Counted from the stretch's first letter, positions 1 to 9,714 are shown. The stretch: 64,000 nt of DNA from an uncultured Bacteroidales bacterium (GCA_900317155.1 ONFO01000010.1:1-64000), one strand, 5' to 3'. A program made the numbers and translations. Notes: a model not told the origin generated them from the letters alone.

Positions 1-155
1 GGGAAACCGATACCGAGAGCGCCGCGGTTGTACAACGTTGTCGAAGTGCTTTCTTCAGATGTTGCCTGGCCATGGCCGAACAATCCGCCGCCTTCAGCGT
101 AGGAAGCCATGCCCAGTCCGAGGACGATGGCGAGTGTTAATGCTAATTTCTTCAT
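1..155 (-). CDS. Small exported protein, N-terminal part only
   Basis: An open frame begins with ATG at 155 and runs off the left edge, giving 51 residues. It opens with a clear signal peptide: Lys-Lys, a hydrophobic LALTLAIVLGLGMA core, and a likely cleavage site after SYA. The mature start is Gly/Ser/Thr-rich (EGGGLFGHG). It lies 38 bp downstream of the T9SS cargo gene on the same strand and may be co-transcribed with it. The visible part resembles no family I can name. Export is well supported; function is unknown because the rest is missing. Confidence 0.6.
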   Translation of the reverse strand, partial: MKKLALTLAIVLGLGMASYAEGGGLFGHGQATSEESTSTTLYNRGALGIGF

Positions 156-193
156 TGTATTTCTGTGTTTTAATGATTAGACAATAGAATTAA

Positions 194-1762
194 TTATTTC
201 ACAACCACTTTCTGGACCTTCATGTTGTCGCCGTTGATGAGGCGGAGCATGTAGACACCAGGGGCGGCGTCCACGTTGACGCTGGCGCAGCCGTTGATGC
301 TCTCGCTCTTGAGGATGCGGCCGGTGACGTCAACCACCTGCAGCATGGCGTTGCCATCATTGCTGATGATGAAGCTGCCGTTGCTGTAGAAGGCGAAGCT
401 GTCGTCGGCGTTACCCGTGGCGAACACGAGCTTGAAACGGGTGGCGTAGTCGGTGGTGAGGGCGTCGAAGCTGTAGGTCGGGTTGGCCAGCAGGTCGACG
501 TCGTTGCCGTTCTTGTTGTCGATCAGGTGCAGGTAGCCGAACTCAACGTTCTTGGCGCTGAAGTCCATGGTGTAGCTGCCATTCTTCTCAGCCTTGAAGT
601 TGACGGGCATCTCGCCCATGTTCTCGGCATAGGCAACGGCATAGTCGGCATCTTCCATCGGGAAGCTGATGTTGGTGTGCTCGGGGTTGATCATGAACTT
701 GGGCAGTCCCTCGCCTTGGCCGAAGCGGATGATGGCGTGGTCGCCGCCGCGGGTGCCGCTCACGCGCACCTTAAACGAACCGCCAGGGTTGAAGCCACCG
801 CCGCCAGCACCGCCCAGGACGACGGTCTGTTCGGGCTCCGTGGCCACGACGAAGGCGCCTTCCATCGGGTTGAGGTACTCTCTCTCGGCAGCCTCAAGCT
901 CGGTGCCTTCAGCATTCATGATGTAGAACTCCTTGTTGATGCCCACCTCTTCGGCAAAGGGGTTTCCGATGAGGTTGTGGCCGGCAAGGCGGGCGCCTTC
1001 CACATAAGCCAACGGGATGGAGTATCCTCCTTCGGGGACCTCCGGAGCCGTGCCGGTGAAGGTCAGGACGACATCGTCGCCTGTCTCATCGCCGCTGTTG
1101 GCATAGAGGTAGCCCTTGCCTTGAGCGAGGGCGGTGAAAGCGGGAACCTCGCCTTCGCCCTGGTTGTAGTTGATCCATTCAAGCGGGTCGTTGGCCTGGT
1201 CGAAGTAGTAGAGGTCGTAGGTGTTGCTCATCATGTTGTCAACGGCATCGACGTTCACTTCACCGACGGGCGAGGAGATGAGGTAGTAGTGGTCGTTCTC
1301 GCCGGTGTAGGGGGTGATGTTGAGGGTGTAGCCGGAGGCATTGGGATTGTGGAAGTTGATTTCATAGAGGTCGGAGATGCTTCCGTACTTCTTGCCGGGG
1401 CCCCAGGTGATCACCTCACCGAAGTCGTCGACATAGTCAAGTTCCTGTTCGCTCTCATGGTCGTAGATCTTGAAGTAGTAGGTGAAGTCATTGTCACCCT
1501 TGATGATCAGCTGGTAGATCCACTTCTGCTTGTTGTTGTTCCATTTCGGCAGCTTGGCTCCGCGGCACACGTCGTTCTGGTCGAAGACGCCGATCTCGAG
1601 GAACTCGGGGTTGGGGTGCATCTCATGGTCGATGTAGAGCACGCCCGTCATGCTTGTGTTCATGCCTGCCACACCCGTGGTGACCATCGTCCAGTGGAGA
1701 TCCTGTGCGAACATCACGGTGCTTGACAAACAAATCAAAAGAAATACTAATACTTTTTTCAT
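194..1762 (-). CDS. T9SS type-A sorted secreted protein
   Basis: This is a 522-residue secreted protein. It has a signal peptide ending at MFAQ (residue 20). The middle is beta-rich, with no enzymatic motif I recognise; it contains a segment of the form LISSPVG...YDLYYFDQ...GYLYAN...HNLIGNPF, which is common in large Bacteroidota surface proteins just ahead of the sorting domain. The last 70 or so residues form a T9SS type-A C-terminal domain, with VVDVTGRIL, GVYMLRL and a terminal VQKVVVK. Such domains direct export through the outer membrane and usually surface attachment. The gene sits 45 bp downstream of the 1301-residue adhesin-like gene, so a shared transcript is likely. The substrate or partner is unknown. 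Confidence 0.85.
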   Translation of the reverse strand: MKKVLVFLLICLSSTVMFAQDLHWTMVTTGVAGMNTSMTGVLYIDHEMHPNPEFLEIGVFDQNDVCRGAKLPKWNNNKQKWIYQLIIKGDNDFTYYFKIYDHESEQELDYVDDFGEVITWGPGKKYGSISDLYEINFHNPNASGYTLNITPYTGENDHYYLISSPVGEVNVDAVDNMMSNTYDLYYFDQANDPLEWINYNQGEGEVPAFTALAQGKGYLYANSGDETGDDVVLTFTGTAPEVPEGGYSIPLAYVEGARLAGHNLIGNPFAEEVGINKEFYIMNAEGTELEAAEREYLNPMEGAFVVATEPEQTVVLGGAGGGGFNPGGSFKVRVSGTRGGDHAIIRFGQGEGLPKFMINPEHTNISFPMEDADYAVAYAENMGEMPVNFKAEKNGSYTMDFSAKNVEFGYLHLIDNKNGNDVDLLANPTYSFDALTTDYATRFKLVFATGNADDSFAFYSNGSFIISNDGNAMLQVVDVTGRILKSESINGCASVNVDAAPGVYMLRLINGDNMKVQKVVVK

Positions 1763-1807
1763 TTTTTTAATTATTTAGGGTTAAACTTCAATTTGCTATG
1801 TGTTGTT

Positions 1808-4800
1808 TTATAGGTTGACGTCGACATCTGTCGTTCTCATCTTTTTGGCTTGAATCGGGCCGGCATTGGCGATGATGCGGCGGGCCTTGGCGTTGGCACG
1901 GATGACCAGGACCTTGGTCTCGTAGTAGTTGGAGTAGTACATGTAGCCTTGTCCGGGCACCAGGGTCTCGAAATCGCCGAACCATTCCTCGCCGTCGAAC
2001 TCGGTCATGATATTGCCGGCTTGGATCTGGTCGCCCTCTTCAGGCTCGAAGTCGGCGAGTGCAGCGGCGATGTCCTGCTCAACCGTGCAGGGGTAGCCGA
2101 TCCAGGTCCACTGCTCGGGCTCGATGTAGATTTCGTAGTCGGCAGGGTCGGCAGGCGTGCCTTGCAGCTCCACCGTGCAGTCGTTGACGACCTCGATCAT
2201 GTACATCTGTGCGTTGGAGATACCTATGTCGTCCAGGCCGCCGAACCATTCCTCACCGTCAAACTCGGTGTTGTCGTCGAACGACTGGATTTGCACGGCG
2301 TTGTCGCCCAGGGCAGCCTCCAGCATCTGGAGCAGCTCGACAGGATCGCCCCAGTTCCAGCCTTCGGTCAACTCGAGCGTCTGGGTGAATGACGTCGGCT
2401 CCTCAAGAGTCGTGAAGGTGGCAATTTCAGTCCATTCGGTCTCGGTTTCGCCGCAGATGCCTTGCACCTTCACTTCGTATGGGGTTTCAGGTGTGAGGCC
2501 AGTGAGGACGACGGTCGATTCAGTAGCTTCAACGGTCTCCCATTCGCCAGCTTCAACTGGGGTGCCGCAAACGATATTGTCGATGTGCAAGTCGTTGTCG
2601 CCACCAGTGTTTGCCATGTCTGTTGGATTCGTCGATTCACCATAGAAAGCAATCTTCACCTTTTTGCCGTAGTAGGCAGAGAGGCCGATAGTGGCGTGCT
2701 CGCCTTCAGCGGAAATGGCGTTATAGACGTATTCGGAGCCGCTATTGTTCCACTCGCGCAGGATGTGCCAAGCATCGTCGGCATAAATCAAGACAATGAA
2801 TCTGTCATCGGCTTGTAAGGTGTCGTTTGCAATAGGAAGCGCGCTGTTGTATCTCGTCAATGCGAGGTCGAAATCCAGATCTTGTGAAGGTCTGAATTCA
2901 GGCGACACAAGCCAATACTTGCAGGCTAGTCCATAGATGTTGACTTTGGCGTTATAGGTGCCCAAGGCATTGGTGTTGTTCGTATACCAGCCGCCTGTTG
3001 TTGTCGACAAAGTGGCAGAATCAGCAAGAATATCATCAACCAAACCGCTCCATATTGTCCAACCAGAAGGAAGGGTTGATACGTCGAAATGCTCAATGAT
3101 GCCATCCGCGTGGGCAGCCATTCTATAGCTGACGTTGTAGCTGTCGTTGTAGCCATCCCAAGTCAAAGTGGCGCTGTTGTAGGTGATGTCGTCCACTTCC
3201 ACATTCTGGGGAACCGGGCAGCTTTCGAGGGTGGTGAAGGAGACGATAGCGGTCTCAAGGCTCAAACCGTCAAGTTCGCCGCAGTCGCCTTGAACCTTAA
3301 CTTCGTATGCGGTCTCAGGAGTGAGGTCGGGAATGGTGACAGTGGTTTCGGTAGTGGTGATGGTCTGCCATTCGCCAGCTTCGTAAGGTGTTCCGCAGAT
3401 CACATTGTCGATATGGAGGTCGTTGTCACCACCAGTGTTTGCCATGTCTGTTGGATTCGTCGATTCACCATAGAAAGCAATCTTCACGTCTTGGCCGTAG
3501 TAGGCTGAAAGGTCGATGGTGACATTTTCGCCTGTAGCGGAAATGGCATTATAGACATATTCTGAACCGCTGTTGTTCCACTCGCGCAGGATGGTCCAAG
3601 CTTCATTGGCATAAATCAGGACGATGAAACGGTCATCAGCTTGCAAAGTATCGCTATTAATAGGATCCGCGCTGTTGTATTTGGTCAGAGCGAGGTCGAA
3701 GCTCAAATTTTGGCTCAGGTTGAATTCTGGGGTCACTAACCAATACTTGCAGCTAGTTCCATAGATATTGACTTTCATGTTGTATTGGCCCAAGGCAGTG
3801 CTGGTTGTATTCCAGCCGCCATTATAAGTTGTCAAAGTTGCGGAGTCAGCGATGATGTCGTCAACCAGGCCGGTGTATCTCGTCCAGCCAGAGGGAACAC
3901 CATAATTGTTGAATTCTTCAACGATGCCCTCAGCGTAGGCGGCCGTTCTATAGCTGACAATGTAGCTTTCGCTGGTACCATTCCAGTTCACAGTGGCGCT
4001 GTAGTTAGCGGGATTGACAGCAAGAGCTGTAGGAGCGGGGCAGGCAATGGCTGTGGTAAAGTTGACTACGTTGCTGTATTCGCTCTCGTCGCCATCACCG
4101 CAATGGGCCTTCACGCGCACATAGTAGGTGGTCTCAGGTTCGAGGCCGCCAAAGGTATAGGTAGGCGTGTCTTCAACCGTTTCGGTCAAAACCTCTGCGA
4201 AATCTGCGCTGGTGCTGTATTCGACAATCCAAGTGTTGGCTTCGCCGTTTTCGGTCCAGGTGATGGTAGCGTTGTGGGCGGTGACGCTGTTGGCAGTCAC
4301 GGCCAAGCCCGTAGGTGTCGGGCATGAAGGCATTGCCTTCACGGTTAAGTTGTCAATATAGGTGGACGTGCAATATTGGCTCTCGCCGCGCAGGATGATG
4401 TAGCAGGTGCCGCTCATGCCGATGGGCAGTTCGTAAGTGTACCAGCCCGTTGCACTTTCAGCAGGAATAACATCATTTCCCGTGTTGTATTGACGAGGAA
4501 CGAAAGCCAACTCTGTGGCGCCTTCGATTTCGCCGTCGGTACTGGCATAAACACGAATACCTTCATAGATGTTATTGTTGTTGTAGGTGCTGTTGCTACG
4601 ATAGATATCCAAGGAGAATTCGTAGTTTGCAGGCAGTGTCATTTCGGGCAGCACGAGTTTGGTCAGAGTGCCTCCTGCCATGTCGGGCAGCTGCAGCTGA
4701 TGGGTGGTGTTGCCTGCATTGTTAGAAGTGTACACTTTGAAGACATAGGTTCCAGTGCCTTCGATATGCTCGTTCACCCAGCAGGGATCTTCGAAGTTAC

Positions 4801-5713
4801 CGGAAGCATAGCTTTCGAAAGTCTCCGTCCAGGGGAAGGTGGTGATGGCACCGCAGGCGGTGGTGAAGTTCACGGTCTTCCAGCCGCTGGTGGCATCGCC
4901 AGAGCACACGCTCTGCACACGGGCTTGGTAAGCCGAGCCGGAAGTAAGGCCTGTCAGATTGCAGGTGGTAGCAGTAGTGTTGGTCATAAAGCTGGTCCAC
5001 TCTGTTTCGGAAGCCAACTTGTATTCCACGTTGTAGTTACCGCTGCCGCCGGTCCAGGTAAGGGTGGCTCCATTTTCGGTCACGTTGGTGGCCTCAAGAC
5101 TTTCGGGCTTCTCGCAAACCACGCCACCGCCAGGAATGTAGGTGAAAGTGGTCTTAGGAATGAAGTTCTTTTGAGAGAAAGTAATAGCATCAAGGCTGCC
5201 ACTGCTATAACCTTGTCCACTGGCTCCATTGACGGTTGCACCAGCGAAGGTGGCACTCTTCCAGTTGCCTTTAACGATTTGATACACACCAATGAGGAGG
5301 TTGCCTCCACCATAGACATAGTTTTCGGAGAAAGCTACCGTCATGGTGCTTTGGGTGCCGTCAAGCGTACCTTCGTAAACGATGGTGGCATTGCCCGGGC
5401 CGTAGAAGTCGCTAATCGTGGCATCGTCCACTTCCATAAGGAACACTTGGAAAGTGCCTGTCCATGCTGCGGATGCAGTAGAAGTCAGGTAGAAGTCCAT
5501 TTGCGAGATGGTGCCGCCGTTCATGCTTTCCAGTTGGTCAGCAGGAACGACAATCTCACATTTCAGGTAGGCATCGGCCCACGTGCCGTGAACAGGGACG
5601 TTGGAGTTTGTCGCTGTTCCGTCTTCGTAGATGGTCAAGGACTCTTGAGCCATCATTGCCAATGGCGCGAATACGGCCATCAACAACAAGAAAAGTAATG
5701 ACTTTCTTTTCAT
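1808..5713 (-). CDS. Large secreted multidomain protein with fibronectin III and choice-of-anchor J-like domains
   Basis: This 1301-residue protein has a signal peptide ending near MMAQ (residue 23). After an N-terminal beta-sandwich region come alternating fibronectin type III modules (for example ATNVTENGATLTWTGG and TYYVRVKAHCGDG) and three lectin-like modules of the choice-of-anchor J / cleaved-adhesin type (TETFESY..., EEFNNYGVPSGWT..., EHFDVSTLPSGWT...). The last two lectin-like modules are near copies, and the DNA keeps a 57-bp identical stretch about 830 bp apart (around 2600 and 3430). The C-terminus holds two copies of a short module with EFDGEEWFG. Unlike its neighbours it lacks the usual T9SS C-terminal domain. 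A role in adhesion or glycan binding is inferred from the domains. A promoter is visible at 5831-5838. Confidence 0.85.
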   Translation of the reverse strand: MKRKSLLFLLLMAVFAPLAMMAQESLTIYEDGTATNSNVPVHGTWADAYLKCEIVVPADQLESMNGGTISQMDFYLTSTASAAWTGTFQVFLMEVDDATISDFYGPGNATIVYEGTLDGTQSTMTVAFSENYVYGGGNLLIGVYQIVKGNWKSATFAGATVNGASGQGYSSGSLDAITFSQKNFIPKTTFTYIPGGGVVCEKPESLEATNVTENGATLTWTGGSGNYNVEYKLASETEWTSFMTNTTATTCNLTGLTSGSAYQARVQSVCSGDATSGWKTVNFTTACGAITTFPWTETFESYASGNFEDPCWVNEHIEGTGTYVFKVYTSNNAGNTTHQLQLPDMAGGTLTKLVLPEMTLPANYEFSLDIYRSNSTYNNNNIYEGIRVYASTDGEIEGATELAFVPRQYNTGNDVIPAESATGWYTYELPIGMSGTCYIILRGESQYCTSTYIDNLTVKAMPSCPTPTGLAVTANSVTAHNATITWTENGEANTWIVEYSTSADFAEVLTETVEDTPTYTFGGLEPETTYYVRVKAHCGDGDESEYSNVVNFTTAIACPAPTALAVNPANYSATVNWNGTSESYIVSYRTAAYAEGIVEEFNNYGVPSGWTRYTGLVDDIIADSATLTTYNGGWNTTSTALGQYNMKVNIYGTSCKYWLVTPEFNLSQNLSFDLALTKYNSADPINSDTLQADDRFIVLIYANEAWTILREWNNSGSEYVYNAISATGENVTIDLSAYYGQDVKIAFYGESTNPTDMANTGGDNDLHIDNVICGTPYEAGEWQTITTTETTVTIPDLTPETAYEVKVQGDCGELDGLSLETAIVSFTTLESCPVPQNVEVDDITYNSATLTWDGYNDSYNVSYRMAAHADGIIEHFDVSTLPSGWTIWSGLVDDILADSATLSTTTGGWYTNNTNALGTYNAKVNIYGLACKYWLVSPEFRPSQDLDFDLALTRYNSALPIANDTLQADDRFIVLIYADDAWHILREWNNSGSEYVYNAISAEGEHATIGLSAYYGKKVKIAFYGESTNPTDMANTGGDNDLHIDNIVCGTPVEAGEWETVEATESTVVLTGLTPETPYEVKVQGICGETETEWTEIATFTTLEEPTSFTQTLELTEGWNWGDPVELLQMLEAALGDNAVQIQSFDDNTEFDGEEWFGGLDDIGISNAQMYMIEVVNDCTVELQGTPADPADYEIYIEPEQWTWIGYPCTVEQDIAAALADFEPEEGDQIQAGNIMTEFDGEEWFGDFETLVPGQGYMYYSNYYETKVLVIRANAKARRIIANAGPIQAKKMRTTDVDVNL

Positions 5714-5830
5714 TGTGATTTGATTTTAGTGAATACTAAGGTTAATTATATGTGCTATTTGTTTGTTTGTCAAAATATTAAATAAATTCTACATAATTCA
5801 TAATGGTACATTATACACTTTTCGCGGTGG

Positions 5831-5838
5831 CAAAATTA
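5831..5838 (-). promoter_or_regulatory. Bacteroides-type -7 box for the 1301-residue protein
   Basis: On the minus strand the sequence reads TAATTTTG, matching TAnnTTTG, about 118 bp upstream of the ATG at 5713. The rest of the gap (5714-6005) is A/T-rich and holds a small hairpin at 5968-5983 (CTACG/CGTAG). I see nothing else in it. Confidence 0.5.
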
Positions 5839-6005
5839 GTGTTTTTTTTTGATAGGATTAAGAAAAAAGTGGAAAAAAAAGATGGAAACCGAAAAAAATT
5901 CTTAGTCTTCCATGGGAATACTTCCGCTGCGTTTGGTTCATGGTAGGTTTGCTTTTCGTTCGCCAATCTACGATTCGACGTAGCAAATGACTCAAAGCGG
6001 GGAAT

Positions 6006-7733
6006 TTACTCCATCCTTTCCCTCTGTGATGTGGTCAGCAAAGCTTCGAAGAAAGCGAACAGAGAGGCTCCAGCCTGTGTTTCCAGGGTGTCCTCGGGAA
6101 ACATAGAGAGCAGCATGATGCAGAGGAACACCATATATAAATAGGTGTGATATTTTCGCGATGAGAACCATGGATAAAGCAGGACAAAAAGGAAAAAGGT
6201 CAATCCTATCAAACCAAAAGCCACCGCAATGGCAAGATATTGGTTGTGCGCCCTGAAGCGGAACTCTTCTTTCAACGGGGAATGAATTTCGTCGTAAGTC
6301 TGGGCAAAGGCCTGCGGCACGTCACCCGTTCCCACCCCAAACCAAGGATGCTGCCCGATGATGTGGAAGGAAGCCCGCGTGAACTCAATCCTCTGCGAGA
6401 GCGAGCCCCCATTGGGGTTGTTGAATCGACGATAAAGGTTATACTCGAACATAGTCGAAGAAAGACGAGCGTGCATTCCAGGATGTTTCCAGTTGTTGTA
6501 GTTGGCCACACCTCGTTCAATATTACTTATATCCTCATCGGTGAGGGCCATCACACCGGCAAAATCCTTGCGCAAATCCTTGGAGGTGAGGTAACGCGCC
6601 AAGGTGGCCTCAAGATTCTCACCATTGGTGGTGCTGCCTTCGAAAGGCAAGTCGCTACGTTGGCGCCAAGCCTCTTGCAACTCCTTCTTACAGTAATACA
6701 GCCCAACATATTTTCCATCTTCAACAGGGTTGTATATCGTGTCGTGCCAATAGTCGTTTCCATAGGCTGTTTTCTGTTCCAATGTGGCAAAATCCACAGG
6801 TTCCACCTTCAGCAATGGTTTCACGAAATGTACAATAGTCAAAACTCCAATAAAGCAAATCACTAAAGCAGCGGCTCCTACAGCAATATGCCATCCCCTA
6901 CTCTTTTTCCATCGCAAAAAAGCATAAACGGCCGAGACAATGACGACTGCAGCCAGAATCACATAGCCTGAGAGGGATTCGAAGATGAAGATTTGGTAGG
7001 CGAACCAAAACACCAAGAAGAATTGAAGGTAACGGTTGATGGTAAACTTCGTACTAAAAGCAGGAACGGGAAATCTTGTTTTGGACGACCCTTCAGTCCT
7101 TGGAGAGGCTTCAAGAACCGCAGGCGCATTGACCTTTGTTTTTACGATATACCAGACGATGATGGCTATGCTGAAGACGATGTTGAGGCAGAAGCGGATA
7201 TGGCTGATGAAATGAGAAATCTCGCGGACGTCCTCATAGTCATGACGCCAATAGGAAACACTGCTAAACAAGGTGGCGATAAAAACAGACAACACATAGA
7301 CGAGCATCACAAAATCGAGACGCTTGCGGCCAAGAGGTTCCATGCTCGACACAACAAAAGGCATGACCAGAATAGGCAACTTGACGCGAAGGTCTTTCAT
7401 TGCATATTCAAAGTCGGAAGTCCAAAGCAGGCCTACGACATGCATAAGGTAAAAAGCCACTAAGAGAACGGCGGCTTTGTTGTGCCAAAAGCGGGAAAAC
7501 TTAGATTTGAAATCGTGACGAAAACAGGTTCCACCCTCCCCTGCATTACCTCCACACGGAATGACATTTTCATCACGATTTCCTACAGCACCATCCACAA
7601 TCCAAACGAGCGCCAGCCAGAACTGCGACATGCCCATGAGGAAGGGCGAGAGTGTGAGGCCAACGGCCATCATCAGCAAGCCCAAGAGGTAGGCTTGGTT
7701 CAGATAGGGTCGTATGGAAGCCTGTGAGGTCAT
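6006..7733 (-). CDS. O-antigen ligase / polymerase family membrane protein
   Basis: This 575-residue polytopic membrane protein has about ten or more hydrophobic segments and a large soluble loop between about residues 300 and 470. The loop ends in an O-antigen ligase-type motif region (HPWFGVGTGDVPQAF...FRAHNQYLAIAVAFGLIGL), typical of the Wzy_C/WaaL superfamily. Such enzymes join or polymerise undecaprenyl-linked glycans at the periplasmic face of the inner membrane; which of the two applies here cannot be told. ATG at 7733 shares a base with the TGA of the S41 protease gene (GTGATG), so the two are translationally coupled; a GTG at 7736 is an alternative start. Two hydrophilic segments (about residues 48-80 and 199-230) interrupt otherwise membrane-embedded regions. 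Confidence 0.8.
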   Translation of the reverse strand: MTSQASIRPYLNQAYLLGLLMMAVGLTLSPFLMGMSQFWLALVWIVDGAVGNRDENVIPCGGNAGEGGTCFRHDFKSKFSRFWHNKAAVLLVAFYLMHVVGLLWTSDFEYAMKDLRVKLPILVMPFVVSSMEPLGRKRLDFVMLVYVLSVFIATLFSSVSYWRHDYEDVREISHFISHIRFCLNIVFSIAIIVWYIVKTKVNAPAVLEASPRTEGSSKTRFPVPAFSTKFTINRYLQFFLVFWFAYQIFIFESLSGYVILAAVVIVSAVYAFLRWKKSRGWHIAVGAAALVICFIGVLTIVHFVKPLLKVEPVDFATLEQKTAYGNDYWHDTIYNPVEDGKYVGLYYCKKELQEAWRQRSDLPFEGSTTNGENLEATLARYLTSKDLRKDFAGVMALTDEDISNIERGVANYNNWKHPGMHARLSSTMFEYNLYRRFNNPNGGSLSQRIEFTRASFHIIGQHPWFGVGTGDVPQAFAQTYDEIHSPLKEEFRFRAHNQYLAIAVAFGLIGLTFFLFVLLYPWFSSRKYHTYLYMVFLCIMLLSMFPEDTLETQAGASLFAFFEALLTTSQRERME

Positions 7734-9379
7734 CACTTGCCACTCAAGATGCTGTGGTATTCGTCCTTACCGTTGGTGTTGAGCAGAATCTCGAAGGCGC
7801 GTTTCAGGTCGGGATCGTCGTTGAGAGATGCGACAATGCGGCCTTTCTGATAATAATAACGACTTACTATCTCTGAACGCAGCAGTTCCTCAATATCCTT
7901 GCGGTTGCTGAGCAGGTCGTTGTCTTTCTCGGTAGCGAGGTTTTTCTCTAACAAGTCGATTTGAGGCTTGATTTTCTCCAAATAGCCTTCTTCCTTGGCG
8001 GTTTTCTTCAGTTTCTCAATGGCTTTCTCGCTCTCGGTAGTGTAACTGAAGTTTTTCTCTTTCACGAATTTCATGAAGTCTTGGTAGGTGGCTTCGTCAA
8101 TTTGAAAGCGGTCAGCGGAGTCGATGCTCTTATGTTCGCTGTAGAATTTGTTGGCGTAGTCAAAAATGTAATTCTTGGCATAGAGGTAGGCCGTCACGGT
8201 GGCGTAGGGGTCGCGTTCGACTTTCACGTCGGGTGCGATGCCGTGACCTTCGTAGACGGTGCGCCCGCCCATGGTCTTGAAGGCCTTGCCGAGGGTGTCG
8301 TTTTTGGTCTGAGTGGTATCCTTCTTGTGCGAGTAGTCAATCTCCTGAATACAGCGGCCACTGGGGATGTAGTAGTGGGCCACCGTAACTTTCAATTGGG
8401 TATTGTAGCTCAAAGGCAAGATATTCTGCACCAATCCTTTACCAAATGTCCTCTGCCCGATGATGACTCCGCGGTCGTAGTCCTGTATGGCACCTGCTAC
8501 AATCTCACTGGCAGAAGCGCTGTTGCCGTCGACAAGGATGGCGAGCGGAATCTCAAGGTCAAGGGGCTCGTTGGTTGTGGGATACAGGTTATTGGCTGTG
8601 GTGGCCTTGCCTTTCATGGAGACAACGGGCTTACCCTTGGGGATAAACAGGTTGACAATGTCCACTGCCTCGTTCATCAAGCCGCCGCCGTTGCCGCGCA
8701 AGTCGAGGATGAAACCTGTCAATTGACGGTCTTTCCTCATCTCCACAAACTTATCCTTCAGTTCCTTGGCCGCATCGCGTGTAAAGCCACTCAATGAGAG
8801 ATAAGCGACACCGTTGTCGAACACTTTATAATAAGGTATGTTGTCGATTTTCACTTTTTCACGTTTCAAGGTAATCTCCAAAGGCTTATCCTGACCGTAG
8901 CGTTTGATTTTCAGCTTCACCTCTGTACCAGGCTGACCTTTGAGCAGGTTACTGACCTCTTGCGTGTTCTTCTTGACACAATCCACACCATTCACTTCAA
9001 TGATGGCATCGCCCGCGATGAGTCCTGCTTTCTGGGCAGGCCAGCCGTAGTAGGGCTCGGAGATGCGCGTGTACTCTCCATCGTATTGGATGAGTGCGCC
9101 GATACCACCGTATTCTCCTGTGGTCATGAACTTGGCGTTCTCGATGTCCGATTCGGGGATGAAGACCGTATAGGGGTCTAAGCCGTCGAGCATGGCCTTG
9201 ATGGCCGTCTCGTTGAGTTCACCCGGGTTGATCTCATCAACATAGTTGAGGTTAAGCTCGCGCAGGAGGCTGTTGTAGATGTCGAGGCTCTTGGCGATTT
9301 CGAAATTGTTCTGCTTCTCTTGGGCAACGAGGCTCACTGAGAGGAACAGGGCGAGGATTAGGGTGTGTATGTGTTTCAT
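7733..9379 (-). CDS. S41 family C-terminal processing protease
   Basis: This 548-residue exported protease has a signal peptide ending near SLVAQ (residue 20). A PDZ domain spans about residues 85-170 (GGIGALIQ...GWPAQKAGLIAGDAIIEVNG). The tail-specific protease core follows, with FILDLRGNGGG and the catalytic Ser289 in NSASASEI. Lys314 lies in TFGKGLVQ; the 25-residue Ser-Lys spacing is that of CtpA/CtpB enzymes. It probably trims or degrades periplasmic proteins from their C-termini. It lies between yidD and the O-antigen ligase gene and overlaps the latter. A repeated leader motif (9407-9424) lies 27 bp ahead of its ATG. Confidence 0.93.
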   Translation of the reverse strand: MKHIHTLILALFLSVSLVAQEKQNNFEIAKSLDIYNSLLRELNLNYVDEINPGELNETAIKAMLDGLDPYTVFIPESDIENAKFMTTGEYGGIGALIQYDGEYTRISEPYYGWPAQKAGLIAGDAIIEVNGVDCVKKNTQEVSNLLKGQPGTEVKLKIKRYGQDKPLEITLKREKVKIDNIPYYKVFDNGVAYLSLSGFTRDAAKELKDKFVEMRKDRQLTGFILDLRGNGGGLMNEAVDIVNLFIPKGKPVVSMKGKATTANNLYPTTNEPLDLEIPLAILVDGNSASASEIVAGAIQDYDRGVIIGQRTFGKGLVQNILPLSYNTQLKVTVAHYYIPSGRCIQEIDYSHKKDTTQTKNDTLGKAFKTMGGRTVYEGHGIAPDVKVERDPYATVTAYLYAKNYIFDYANKFYSEHKSIDSADRFQIDEATYQDFMKFVKEKNFSYTTESEKAIEKLKKTAKEEGYLEKIKPQIDLLEKNLATEKDNDLLSNRKDIEELLRSEIVSRYYYQKGRIVASLNDDPDLKRAFEILLNTNGKDEYHSILSGK

Positions 9380-9406
9380 CTTCTATTTGTTATGTCGTTT
9401 TGTTAT

Positions 9407-9424
9407 GCAGGGACTCACGTCGCC
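9407..9424 (-). repeat. Leader motif GGCGACGTGAGTCCCTGC, copy 1
   Basis: On the minus strand this 18-mer differs at one base from 25533-25550. Both copies lie 27-28 bp ahead of a start codon (S41 protease here, ettA there), and both have a short CCC..GGG hairpin upstream. The remaining gap to yidD (9425-9483) also holds a CAACTGTCAACTATCAACTG tract. Confidence 0.55.
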
Positions 9425-9483
9425 TTACTAGACTGTCGTCCCTACGGGACTAACCCAACTGTCAACTATCAACTGACAACTGA

Positions 9484-9714
9484 CTATGGGACCGGGTCGT
9501 AGCCGCTGCCACCCCAAGGGTTGCAGGAGAGGATGCGCTTGAAGGTAAGCCAACCGCCTTTGAAAAAGCCATATTTCTCGATGGCCTCAATGCCGTAGTT
9601 GGAGCAGGTGGGCGTATAGCGACAGCTCTTCCCGATGAAAGGGGACAAAGTCAACTGATAGATGCGGATCAGCAGAATCAGGAACTTAGCGGGCAGATTG
9701 AGGATGAACTTCAT
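9484..9714 (-). CDS. yidD: Membrane protein insertion efficiency factor YidD
   Basis: This 76-residue protein matches the YidD family closely. It has an amphipathic N-terminus ([17 protein letters not shown]), the Cys-rich core [19 protein letters not shown] and a C-terminal [23 protein letters not shown]. YidD acts at the inner membrane and assists YidC/Sec-dependent insertion. Its ATG at 9714 lies inside the 3' end of rnpA (29-bp overlap), the usual rnpA-yidD arrangement. Length and motifs are complete. Confidence 0.96.
   Translation of the reverse strand: MKFILNLPAKFLILLIRIYQLTLSPFIGKSCRYTPTCSNYGIEAIEKYGFFKGGWLTFKRILSCNPWGGSGYDPVP

Noticed and set aside
527-1726. 399-codon open frame antisense to the T9SS protein at 194-1762
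   Set aside because: It is a shadow of the GC-rich opposite strand: no signal, no motif, Val/Ala/His-rich composition, and the real gene has a signal peptide and sorting domain.
4376-5698. 440-codon open frame antisense to the 1301-residue protein
   Set aside because: Same reason; composition is the mirror of the Thr/Asn-rich coding strand and no family is recognisable.
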